Of a stretch of 64,000 bases of DNA, positions 24,101 through 34,400 are shown piece by piece (position 1 is the first letter of the stretch; each line of letters opens with the position of its first letter). The notes under the pieces were generated by a model that worked only from the letters and a program-made list of their open reading frames with translations, had not been told where the DNA came from and made no database searches. Position numbers and translations under genes: made by a program. Where the stretch lies: positions 781,982,119 to 782,046,118 of the forward strand of contig NC_081414.1 of the NCBI RefSeq assembly GCF_030272615.1, written 5' to 3'. This stretch comes from Cryptomeria japonica. Lineage: Eukaryota > Streptophyta > Pinopsida > Cupressales > Cupressaceae.

Positions 24101-24539
24101 TGCTTCTCAAACTTTGCAATCTCCAAGAACACCTTCAACAAGGATTATTCCATTTTCTCCTCAACCAGAAATTGAGCCAAAATCTCCTAAACATAAGATG
24201 CATGATGGTCTTGATCCTGTGCGAATTAAAGACCCTATTTTTATAAATCTTGATGATGCTATAGATGAAAATGTTATTCATGATGAAAATGTTACTCCTC
24301 TTTCTTCTAATAGTGAATATGAACTTGTTGATATTGATAGCCATCTATCTAACGAATTTTCTAAAACACTTATCCTAGCTCCTAGACAAGAACAATGTGG
24401 CTTGGAACATGAACATAGCCCTTGTTTGGATCTTGTGATAGCTCCATCTGCTGTGTTGGATGTTCCTCCTCTAGCGTGTTCCCTGCCTTCCCGAAACATT
24501 GATCAGCAAGATCCGGGGGTAGATGACATGCTAGACTAG
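21102..24539 (+). pseudogene. Large gag-only polyprotein of TR-GAG copy 2 (two in-frame stops)
   Basis: About 1145 codons in one frame, broken only by stops at 21177-21179 and 21933-21935. The start at 21102 matches copy 1, and Met at 21192 could be used after the first stop. Parts: low-complexity Pro/Ser/Thr region (21600-21950); retrotransposon gag core (about 22080-22530, TRTLRDKALQWYCSLPS); Cys/His segment FCQFHRQPGHDTEKC (about 22830); a retropepsin-like fold (about 23150-23540) whose active site reads LIDPSCMVNII in place of a D-S/T-G triad; then a Pro-rich tail with a basic block (RRNRSARERRRKRRLRA, about 24040-24095) ending DDMLD. There is no polymerase. It resembles plant TR-GAG elements. 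An active protease is doubtful. Confidence 0.88.
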
Positions 24540-25267
24540 TTTCATTAGCATAGCAGATTCTCTCCTCCTCTCTTTTGTTACTTCTTCTATATGTTATTCT
24601 CATTCTTCTATTTGTTGTCCTTAGTGTTTTCTACTTGAGGACGATGCAAAGCATTGAGATCTCTTTTGGTCTCTCTCATGTAGACTCAAAAGACACATGT
24701 GTTCCCTTCTTCTAGGTGACCTTCCTTGATTGGGGAATGAAGAACAATTATGCATACATACATATGATATATATACATGAATTATCATACAGCATACTGA
24801 CCCCGAGGAAAGCGAAGTCACCTTGTGCTTTGTGTTTTGTGTCTATTATCCTTGGGTTTATCTCACACTTGGGGGCTAAATCTTTGCGATAATGTGCTCC
24901 TTTCCTTTCTCATTTCTTATGTGTATCACTACGTTAAAACAATCACCCCCGTTGAGGTGTGTGCGATCGCTTTAACGTAGGGGGCATACACCCCATCTAT
25001 CCCTTCAGGATACTTGAAAATTCCTTGGCGAACTTAGCTTTGCCTTGAAAATTTTTGGTATTTCTCTTGCATGACTCATAGTGAGGGAACCTTACTACTG
25101 ACAGTCATGGTTCTCCCTCGTGATCTTCCCTTTTACTTTGTCAAACGAAGTCGTAAGATCCTTAGTCCACTGGGGGCTTGGTGTATCTTGCCTCCTTGAC
25201 GTGGTGAAAGTCTTTCAATGTTGTTTCCTTGTACTTTACCGGAAGTATGAGCATACATACTCCCGCT
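24540..25267 (+). other. 3' untranslated region of TR-GAG copy 2
   Basis: No coding sequence. It contains several purine tracts like the one at the LTR (TTGGGGGCT at about 24869, TAGGGGGC at about 24979, CTGGGGGCTT at about 25171). It also has a perfect 10-bp inverted repeat CTACGTTAAA/TTTAACGTAG (24929-24938 and 24971-24980) whose loop includes the palindrome GCGATCGC. Confidence 0.6.
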
Positions 25268-25282
25268 AAAGTGGGGGCTAAA
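25268..25282 (+). promoter_or_regulatory. Polypurine tract of TR-GAG copy 2
   Basis: AAAGTGGGGGCTAAA directly before the 3' LTR. Confidence 0.7.
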
Positions 25283-26491
25283 TGTAGCGTCCTAAAATTG
25301 CGACACTTGCAATTTCGACTGCATTTCGGTCTTCACGATGGCGACGCAACACGGAACCTGAATGGAGACCCCGAAACTTGTCCACGACACCAAAAACTGC
25401 ATTTTCTTGCACCCTGGCCTGAATCTCCTTTGCACCCTGCTGTCCCGAGAGCTGGGACCAGAGCGCCCAGCGCCCTGGTCCCTGGCCCTATTTTGGGCCC
25501 GGTCTCCTATGGGACTTCGGGTCTTTTTGTTTGCAAATTGGAAATTATCTTTCTTGGTCGGCCTAAGGTCGGGAAAATCAGTCTATTAACCCTAATTGGC
25601 AAGTATATAAACTACATTTTCCTCTCCCATTTGGGTAGATAAAAAGAGGAAGGACATATGTGTACAAGACGTGGAAACGATACTCAAACATTCAAGCATT
25701 CAAGCATTCAAGCATTCCTTCTAAGTCTCCATTCAAGGCTAAGTGTTGCATTCAAGACAAGGATTCAACCATTGAAGAGGAGATCACTTACTACATACTA
25801 CTACAACATACAACAAACAACAACATCTATACCTTTGCACATAAGGATACAAACATCCTTACAACAAGGTATTAGTACTTGTTTTACATTACAGACATTT
25901 ACATTTATAGTATTTCTCATTTCTTGGTTAATTCCAAAACCGGGGTTTGACCTAAAGGCAAACCCCTAATCCCTAACCCCCCAATCATCTTCTCTTTTCT
26001 GTGTGTAGGTTGCAGGTACGCAGCTGAAATTGAAGATCTGGAATCCTTGTGCAGAGACGAACAGATCCCCCTTCGTTTCGCGAATTTTTTAGAGGACCGT
26101 GTGCACGCCGGGTGCCATCGTCCCGTCAACTTTCGCTCGAATTTGCAGGATAGTGCCGTATCGACATTTTACTGCTAATTCCAGGTCTGCAGCTTCATCC
26201 TATATCCCTATCTCAGTTTATAAGCGAATCTTTCTCACTTTCTATGCATTCCCAGCTTAATTCTTCTATCAACATTCTTTACAAAAGAGGGTAGCCTTGC
26301 TGTCTTAACCCTTGAAACTCATTTAACATCCAATCTTGCATTGTGTGGGATTGGATCTTGTGGGTTTCAACCCCTCTTTTGAATGTAAAGTCTCCCAAGT
26401 GAAAACCATCAACCCTAGCAACCTCCCTTCTCTCTCCTTGGAGTTGGAAGAGGGGAGAGCAACTAGGGTTCGATCGATTTTCCGCTTTACA
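25283..26491 (+). repeat. 3' LTR of TR-GAG copy 2
   Basis: 1209 bp pair of 18680-19919. It has a single 27-bp GC hairpin unit at 25455-25481 and the GTGCAC hairpin at 26094-26123. I counted about 31 substitutions from the 5' LTR, nearly all transitions. Confidence 0.93.
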
Positions 26492-26496
26492 ACTTC

Positions 26497-26780
26497 AAAA
26501 TCGAGTCTATGGATGTCACGTGGGTTGTTTGAATAATTTGAACTGTATTCACTTCGGTCTATAGATGAACTTGCTAGTAATGTGTATGTTTAAAATTATA
26601 TTCCATACTAGTCTGTGTTTTTTATTATGCTCATGAATGAAACTATCAAGACATCAAATGCACCAGGGACAACATAACATTCTGAATACAGTGAACACAA
26701 AAAATATTCATTGAAATGATTAAATTACCACAGCAAATTGAAAGGAAATAAAGGAAAAAAAAAACAGGCAATCCATTACA
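26497..26780 (+). repeat. 3' LTR of the chromovirus, second part
   Basis: Continues the chromovirus LTR exactly where the 5' LTR does after 12525 (AAAATCGATTCTATGG-like start). It ends CCATTACA at 26780 followed by the ACTAG target duplication. Confidence 0.9.
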
Positions 26781-26785
26781 ACTAG

Positions 26786-28235
26786 GTGCCCAACTTAAAG
26801 GATGTTGTTGCATTCTCTTTCCCATTTGCATAGTAAAATGTGAAGCCTCCAAAGCCTCCAATAATAGATACGATCTGTAAAATTGTATGCTTTCAAGGAA
26901 ATGACATTGTAAGTTAAGACTATTGTTAGTGCATGAATTAGTAGAGAGAGACTGATGTCTTTACCGACGACAAAATCTGCTTCAAGATTGGATTGATGAA
27001 ATCAAATGATAGATTTTTTCAGAATTGGCTATTAATGTATTTGTTGGAGTTGGAAAATTCATTTCACTGCACTAAAATTATATATCATTATCACTATATA
27101 TCATCATCAAACCTATTTGTTCCTCTATTTTGTCTGAAACTTTCGGACTTTCGGCCTCCCTATTGTGTTTTAGCTTGCACACTAATCAAATCATTCTGGT
27201 TGATCACTTTAATACTAATCAAATCATCTTGGTTCATCACTTAATTGCAATCAAATAATCTTGTATGTATACAAGATGGACACACAATTTGTTCATTATC
27301 AATATCTTTAAGATTGAACTTTGATTTGGTTACAAGTTTTTAAGTGCATATGGGTACATTAATGCAATTGGCTATCGAGAAATAATACAATAAAAACTTT
27401 TGTAAAGCAGCCTAAGACTTGAAATATCATATATAGGAAATAACCTTACAGATGCAAACGAGTGCATAATTTCTTGCAATTTAATAGAATGTCATAATCA
27501 TCTTGAACATTTGAACTTAAATTTTTATTGTATTGTGGACAAATGTCTAAACAAATTGTTTGTGATCCTTGTCTTTGGGTAGTCCATGAATATGGATCTT
27601 TACAACTCCATCATTTTACTACAACGAAAATACCTTCACCAGTAGCAACAATACCCACACCTTCAACTGCATCAGCAACACTCGCATCATCAACAACAAC
27701 ATCAGCGATACCCAAATCAACAACAACAACAACAAAACCCAATTCATCAACAACAACAACAAATCGATACTTCCAAATGAGATAGATAATCAAGAATATC
27801 AAATTGATTGTTTAGTTGTTGATACGAGGGTCATATGTTTTTCTAATTCTTAAAATATAATTTTTTATATTATATTTTTAATTTTTCATTTAATAATATT
27901 AATAAATAAAAAAATCAAATTACTATTGACTTAACCATTACTGACTTAACCATTACACATCATTTAGACACAACCGCTAAAAGACTCAATTTGCTAAAAT
28001 CTAGAAAGTGCGGCAGTCAAATCTTAATTTTTAATTTGTTACTCCGTCCTCTCCAAGTAAGCGCAGTGACTTCTAGAAATATGAGTTAAAATTTTACTGC
28101 GGGACTGACGGCACTACTTCGGCCATGTCGCCATCGTTATTGAAATGGCGAAGAAGTATTAGGCAGCCTGATTATTTTATATATAAATCGGAAAATATAA
28201 TTGTTAAGAAATATAGAAACGCCATCGTTATTGAA
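26786..28235. other. AT-rich DNA upstream of the receptor kinase pseudogene
   Basis: No gene is recognised. It contains a degenerate tandem repeat of about 33 bp (27181-27268, ACTAATCAAATCAT units), an ACA-rich microsatellite-like tract (about 27600-27770) that creates a Thr-rich open frame not called as a gene, and a small duplication (GACTTAACCATTAC near 27930-27958). A 32-bp segment at 28129-28160 repeats the start region of the kinase gene (28220-28251). Confidence 0.55.
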
Positions 28236-28251
28236 ATGGCGAGGAAGTATT
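28129..28251 (+). repeat. 32-bp direct duplication around the kinase start codon
   Basis: 28129-28160 and 28220-28251 are identical except for one base (GCGAAGAAG against GCGAGGAAG). The upstream copy contains an ATG followed five codons later by TAG, giving a short upstream frame. Confidence 0.85.
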
Positions 28252-30631
28252 TGTTTCTAGCAATTACTCTGATTATTACAGCCAATTATTGCAGTGCAGT
28301 AGCAATGAATGGCGGAGCCACGCTTTTAATGGGTTCTTCCCTCTCAGGAAGTCAGACCATAATTTCAAAAAATGGTACGTTTGCATTGGGATTTTTCAAT
28401 CCAAGGGGAACGAATAATTGGTATACTGGCATCTGGTATGCCCCAATCCCTCAGAAGGCCATTGTATGGGTGGCTAACAGAGACAATCCTGTCAGAAATA
28501 TGCCCGGCGTTCTCAAATTTTCGAGAGGCGGTCAGCTCACATTGTTTGATAGAAATGGCCGTTCCGTTTGGTCGACTGATAATGGCCAGAAAGGATCAGG
28601 GGCTGTGATAACGGACTCTGGTAATTTCATTGTGCTGGACGCGAAGCTGTGGAAAGGAATGAGTTTCGCGCATCCGACAGATACATTGTTGCCTGACGCG
28701 AAGCTGTGGAAAGGAATGACACTAACTTCCTGGAAGAGTTCTTCAGATCCTGAAAGTGGGCTCTACTCTTTCCGAATGAACACGTCTCCAGGAAAGACGG
28801 AGTTGATGATGTTGTTTAACAATACCGTTCCATATTGGTCCAGTGGAGAATGTATTGGACACAATTATTTTACTAAGGTTCCAGAATTGGAAGGTCAGAA
28901 GAAAGTTCAAACGTCGTGTGTGAGGCTTTCTCCTTCAAGAATATACATTAACTTTAGCATAAACCCGATAGATCGTATGATCAAGGGGCGGTTCGTATTA
29001 AATGAGAACGGCGATTTTGAACTTTTCTTCTGGATGGATGATGGTAGATGGAGTCTGAGGTGGTCAACATACCGATGTCAATGCAGTAACTATAAAATCT
29101 GCGGGTCCTATGGACTGTGCAATACGAATGATGTGTGTAGTTGTGTCCAGGGCTTCACACCTAAGCACGACTCTCAAGGTTGGTGGTCAACTGGGTGTGC
29201 TCGGGGAAAACCCCTTGAATGCTCTGTCACGGAGGGCACAACCGACGGCTTCTTGGAAGCCACGAACCAGTACTTGCCTGAAAAAGAAGCTGTCTTAATC
29301 AACAATGAGCCAACACAGCAAGGCTGCCGGACAGCTTGTCTCCACAATTGCTCCTGCACAGCCTTTGCTTTCGCTGATTCTGATCCACCCGTCTGCAAAT
29401 TGTGGTTTGGAGATTTATTCGGTATGAGGGTTTCGTCGTCCGAGGGTAAATCCGTCTTCGTTAGACTGGCTGCTTCTGAGTTACCACACTTCATATCAGA
29501 GCAAAGCAACAAAACCCCTGCACTTACAATTTTACTTTCTGCCGGCGCATCAATTTTGGTTTTTGTCTCCTGTCGACCGCATATATTCTCTGGAAACGTC
29601 GAGGTCTGTCGAAGAAAAACGTTGAAGAGGAGGTCCCTTTGTCGCTCAGAATGTTCAGTTACAAAGAGCTGCGAATTGCAACGGAGAATTTCAAGCATAA
29701 GCTGGGTAGTGGAGCATTCGGCTCTGTTTTCAAAGGAACTCTGCCAGACAACAGGCCTGTTGCGGTTAAGAGATTAGAGGGTTCCACGCAAGTAGAAAAA
29801 CAATTCCGTGCTGAAATAATCACCACCGGTAGAATACAGCATGTGAATTTGGTTAGGCTCTGGGGATTCTGCGTAGAAGGCTCTCGAAGGCTACTGGTGT
29901 ATGCCTACATGCCCAATGGTTCTCTAAACTCCTTCCTCTTCTCTCAGTCGGAAGACGCAGAGAAGGTGTTGGATTGGAAGACCAGGTTTGAGATCGCACT
30001 GGGTACTGCACGAGGATTAGTTTATCTGCATGAGGAATGCAGGGATCGCATCATTCATTGCGATATCAAGCCTGAAAACATTCTCCTCGACAGCGACTTG
30101 AGCCCAAAGGTAGCAGATTTTGGGCTAGCGAAGTTGGTAGGTAGAGATTTCAGCCGTGTACTGACGACCACAAGAGGAACTCTTGGATACTTGGCTCCCG
30201 AGTGGATCTCCGGCCTTCCTATCACTCCCAAGGTGGACGTATATAGCTTTGGCATGACCTTGTTGGAAATTATTTCTGGCCGAAGAAATTTGGATTTAAA
30301 GGTGGAGGAAAGTAGGTTGTACTTTCCTACCTGGGCTTCATCTCAAATTCAGAGGGGAAACATAAAAGACATTGTGGATGCAAGGATAGCAGGCGAGGCA
30401 AATATCTAAGAAGTTAAAAGAGCTTCTATGGTGGCTAGGCTGTGCATTCAAGATGATGAGAATCAGAGGCCGAGCATAGGTGAAGTGGTGAAGATATTAG
30501 AAGGCACGATTGAGGTTCCTCTGCCACAAATTCCGACGTCTCTAGAAGTCCTGGTTTGTGAGGTAGACGACGAGAACACAGATAGCTACGGTGAACATTC
30601 CATGTCAGGTGGTTCCGTAACAGAAAAATAG
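28236..30631 (+). pseudogene. G-type lectin S-receptor-like Ser/Thr kinase, disabled by one frameshift and one stop
   Basis: A plasma-membrane receptor kinase of the SD2 class, normally sensing extracellular ligands and signalling through a cytoplasmic kinase. Start at 28236 because MARKYLFLAITLIITANYC is a good signal peptide. Domains: B-lectin (about residues 28-170), S-locus glycoprotein region with Cys-rich segment (to about 325), PAN/apple (about 328-418), transmembrane segment (about 427-447), kinase. Kinase motifs: GSGAFGSVFKG, VAVKRL, HCDIKPEN (non-RD type; Asp codon 30062), DFGLAK, and LAPEWIS. The reading frame shifts by one base in the membrane segment near 29563-29575. A TAA at 30407-30409 cuts off the last 70 or so codons. 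Everything else is preserved and intronless, so decay is recent, or the lesions are assembly errors. Confidence 0.9.
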
Positions 30632-32840
30632 TAGCCTGTTTTAAGTTTGGTCCACATATGGACATTAAAAGTTGTTTGCATATTTTTAGTTCATGCCGAC
30701 AGGCAGAAACGAATGGATTGGTTGGATGCATTTGACTTTTTCCCTTTTTCAATAAGCGTAAAATGAATAATTAATATAACATTATTTATGATAAATATGA
30801 TTAGTTCATGCCATTCAAATTTCTCAAAATAATCAATCTGCCATCATATCTTAATGGCTTCATGTAGCACAATACAATTGCCAACAAAAATTTATTGTAT
30901 TTGTCAAAGACCAATTGTATATCATTCAATGCATTGTTAATGCATTTGCGTGCAATGTTTAGTATTGTGTGTTGGCTTTGTTTGTCTATTGTTAGTTCTA
31001 AATGTTTTAGTAATCAAACATTCTAATAGTCTGAGGAATTGTTGTTGGTATGAATCTTGAGACTCTGAGTTTCAATATTAACTTTTTTTAGCTAACAATA
31101 GATATAAGTTGACATTTTTTTGTTCTTGTTACATTGTTGTGACTTTTGCAAGTTGTGAAGGATATTGGTTGTTCACCATTGTGAAGGTTTGTGGTCCCCT
31201 ACAAATATATCAAAACATACAATCTTAGCAGCGGGTAACTAAGAGAAGTAGGATACCTTTATTTCAATACCAGAGACACATGTTTAGGTAACCCTAGTTT
31301 TTGGTCCAAAATCTGCACAATCCTAGGAACCTTCATTCATGTCGGGAACGATACAAAGAAATTTAGCCTAAACTAAATCCTCAAATTTCTAGGCCTCTAT
31401 TCAAATTTTTAGATTTTCTCCCTTAAAAATCACTTTGTTTTCTTCCTCAAAATGAGTAAAATAATATCAAAACCACTTTGTTTTCTTCCTGAAAATGAGT
31501 AAAATAATATCAAAATTCCTTCTTTCTCTAGAAAAAGAGAGAGAAGATCTCAAAGCTTTTTCCTTGAAACTCAATGAACCAGGAGGTCTGACCCCTTTTC
31601 TTTTTATCCACTGCACATTTCATTGCATCTCTACAGTTGCTCTTTTTTTTTCTCACAATGGTTTTTTCATTTTCTTTTTTTTTTTTTTTTCATCCGTAAG
31701 TGATGGGAAAATTTGCACATGCACACACCAACTAGACTAATCAACATACTACACTAAAGGAAGGGCCATATGGAAATAAGCATACTATGGTATAGGGACG
31801 CTCATATGCAGTTAGTTGCTAATCAAACAAATTATAAAATACCTATTCAAGACTTATTTTGCTTTTCTTGTTAATTTACAAGTATTTCATGGGCTATGTT
31901 CTATTAACATAAACCCCAAATAGTAAAAATTAGAAACAAGAATTAACTGAGGTGTCATATTACACCTATCCCAAACTGGAATAACTCATTGAAATTATAT
32001 TTCCATTTTTTATACTAGGTAGACAAGAAGCTAACAGTGACTGAAATTCCTCTTTTTATTCACATGTTCAAAGAGCAATGCAAATGGTCCTAATTGAAAA
32101 ACCCTCCAAAAATTAAAGGAAGAAACCACAAAAAATGATATGTGTGTCGTACATTCAAACAAGAACCTATAAACTTGGTGAAATGGCTGCTAAGCCCCCA
32201 TGGATTCCTCCACCATGCAACATCGAAACCCTATATTTCTAAGATTTGTAAACATAGTTTTTCTTGATAGTCTTTTGGGCATGCTTACCTATGATGATCT
32301 TTCCATTTCCCTTGATCTTGTACTTATATATAGCGATTTTGTTGCCCTCATCATTCTTGTGATTCAAACTTGAGATCTTATGAGACAAAAGTAGTATTCT
32401 ATAGTTTTCTAATAGAGACCATTTGTTCAACTACCATTGCACACATTCCTTAAAAAAAATTGACTCAATTCCTATTATAAACATATCACATCTAAATTAT
32501 ATATAATTTATAACATTTTGATTTACAACATTTGCAAAAGTACAGAAACCAATTATCACACTGTGCCCTTGTTTCAAGGTTACACAATCCCTAATCATAA
32601 CATTAACCCATAATTGAACCCCCGACTCATTAAACAAGGAATAATATAAATATGGGTAAAATTGTACCTAAATGGCATGGATCATGTAGAGAACTATCTT
32701 GATGCTTAGGTACTAGAAAGAATGGAAGACCTACAAAATGAGCTTCGAGAAATAAAAATTAGTGAAAACAAAAGCAGTGGTAGTTGTGATTAAATATCTC
32801 TTCTACCTAAGCTCAAGGTAGTTGTTCAATTGGACTTGTA
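30632..32840. other. Intergenic AT-rich DNA, no gene seen
   Basis: Poly-T run at about 31660-31690, a 43-bp tandem duplication at 31431-31516, and otherwise no coding, RNA or transposon signature that I recognise. Confidence 0.55.
31431..31516. repeat. Two-copy tandem repeat of 43 bp
   Basis: Units begin CACTTTGTTTTCTTCCT at 31431 and 31474 and differ at about one position. A simple local duplication. Confidence 0.85.
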
Positions 32841-32845
32841 AATTA

Positions 32846-33186
32846 TGTAAAATTTTATCTAAACCTGCACAAGAGCATCTAGCTGAAAAATAAGAATGCA
32901 ACTTGCAGTATAACATAAGAGAAAATTGAGAGAAGAATAAGAAAAAAATTGTTTCGTGTTGATTTACACATGAATGAATTACATAATATAGAGCCTTCAT
33001 CAAAACAAAAAAGCGAAGGAAAAGCAAGAATAAAACTAAAAAAATAGAGATATTCCTTACTTAGCTTAACAACTAAGCAAACAACATAATTATCTGCAAA
33101 ACATTGATAAAACAAATTGTGGTGTTTGTTATCCAATAAATACACAAAAAAAACAAAAAAACCGGCTATTGTATATTGTGTTAACA
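32846..33186 (-). repeat. 3' LTR of the small LTR element
   Basis: 341 bp. It contains a short insertion near its plus-strand start (ATCTAAACCTGCACAAGAGC) relative to the partner LTR. The remainder aligns well with 34565-34886. Confidence 0.85.
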
Positions 33187-33198
33187 CTCCCCCTTAAG
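33187..33198 (-). promoter_or_regulatory. Polypurine tract of the small LTR element
   Basis: CTTAAGGGGGAG on the minus strand, abutting the 3' LTR. Confidence 0.75.
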
Positions 33199-33560
33199 TC
33201 TAACTAAGGAGACTAAAGCCTAAGGAAAGCAGAGAGGAAAGAGGGAAAACCCACTGGGAACAAAACCCCCCCTAAAAAATAAACACTAAATCTATATGGC
33301 AACTTCTATGCTACAATGTCCTTCACCTTGAGAAAGTCTCGCAGAAAGTGAACTCATTTCCGCCTCCACAAAGAAGAGAAAGAATGTCAATACAAAATGT
33401 AGCCTGGTGAATGTTATAGTAGGTTCCTTTGTAACAAATGACGCCTCTTCCTTTTGGAAGATAGAAACCTCGAGCTATCAAACTATTGAATTCCCACTCA
33501 AGTGAAGGGTATCAAGGGATCAAAATGAATGGTTCTGAAAAAATCTCATATTTATCCAAT

Positions 33561-34400
33561 CTAAACTAGCGACTCTGCCATACAAGACTCAAGAATAGTG
33601 ACCACTGAAGTTTGAGATTTTTTCGGATGTGAATTAGGATGTGGCAAGATAGTAGCATGGATTGGCTGAGCGAGAACAAGAGAATCCAAACCAAAAGAAT
33701 ATGTATCTTGATGTGAGCTGACATTGGAGAGATGGCATGCGTCCTCAATATTGTCATCATGATCAAGGAGAGATTCAACAAACAAATTATAAATGTCTGA
33801 TAAGATGATATCTCTCTCATCATGAGGACAAGAATGAACATGTTGAAGAGAATCTGAGGTAGCATTTGAAGAAGCCAAAATCTTTGTCAAGCTAGTAGGT
33901 GGAGGGGACTGAATAGATGTCGATACTAGAGGTGTAGAAAGACGAGAATTGGGAAGAGATGTCTCTATGTAATCAAGAAAATCAAGACTCTTCTAGTAAG
34001 CGATTTCCTCTTTAGTGTCATCATCATACATAGGACCATAATCATTATCAAGGGAGAGAAGTATGTCTATAGTTAGATCATCTGGGAATGGAGGTTTAGT
34101 GGGATCTCCATACATTTCCCATAAAGTGGCCCAAAGAGTGTGAGGGCACTCAATGTGTGATAGAGCCCATGATGTGTGCTCCCCAACACTTAAACCAATT
34201 AATCGTAAGACATGATCATTTCTACTTTCCCATGCAGTTTTTTGCCAACAAGTACTTAGTTTTGGAATAAGCCCATATAAATGTGGCAATAAATGAATCC
34301 ATTCACATTGCTTTAGGATTCCATCACGCCAAGACTTATAGTTTCCTTCTTCCAAAGTAATAACAGATGGATGATATTTTATTCCAAGTCTAGACTTAGA
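33561..34400 (-). pseudogene. copia-type gag remnant in the small LTR element
   Basis: The frame from about 34400 to 33993 reads YHPSVITLEEGNYKSWRDGI and continues with tryptophan-rich spacing (SRNDHVLRLIGLSVGE, ECPHTLWATLWEMYGDP). This resembles the N-terminal part of copia Gag. A second frame at 33561-33890 (acidic, Ser/His-rich) lies downstream and has no recognisable domain. The two may once have been one protein. No zinc knuckle or protease is visible. The assignment rests on the pattern and the LTR context, not on a search. Confidence 0.5.

Larger units (their letters stand above)
18680..26491 (+). mobile_element. TR-GAG-type LTR retrotransposon, copy 2 (complete, gag-only)
   Basis: 7812 bp on the plus strand. 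LTRs are 18680-19919 (1240 bp) and 25283-26491 (1209 bp), starting TGTAGC and ending TTTACA. It has a primer-binding junction, about 1.2 kb leader, a single gag-like frame of about 1145 codons, a 743-bp 3' region and a polypurine tract. No RT, RNase H or integrase lies between gag and the 3' LTR. The target duplication is ACTTT/ACTTC (18675-18679 and 26492-26496). The intact target is seen at about 12516-12535. LTR divergence is about 2.6% by eye. The absence of pol makes it dependent on another Ty3 element. Confidence 0.93.
11148..26780 (+). mobile_element. Ty3 (gypsy) chromovirus, decayed, with TR-GAG copy 2 nested in its 3' LTR
   Basis: A full-length structure: 5' LTR 11148-12832, tRNA-Met-like primer-binding site 12834-12845, gag and pol remnants with a C-terminal chromodomain, polypurine tract 17282-17293, and a 3' LTR beginning at 17294. 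The 3' LTR is interrupted at 18680-26491 by another element and resumes to 26780. The target duplication ACTAG is perfect at 11143-11147 and 26781-26785, which proves the outer limits. Coding regions carry many stops and deletions. The LTR pair is visibly more diverged than the nested element's LTR pair, which fits greater age. Confidence 0.93.

Noticed and set aside
23673-24246. Overlapping frames on both strands in the gag tail (arginine-rich and leucine-rich)
   Set aside because: Shadows of the TR-GAG polyprotein, caused by its codon composition.
11153-26780. Chromovirus LTR start at TGTCC (11153 and 17299)
   Set aside because: With that start no target duplication is found. Starting at 11148 gives a perfect ACTAG duplication and the right spacing to the polypurine tract.
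27528-27785. Thr/Ser-rich frame as a small secreted protein
   Set aside because: Created by an ACA-rich microsatellite-like tract, with no signal peptide and no start context supporting it.
29563-29577. A short intron explaining the kinase frame change
   Set aside because: The shift is a single-base slip within a continuous membrane-segment coding sequence. There is no room for an intron, and this receptor class is usually intronless.
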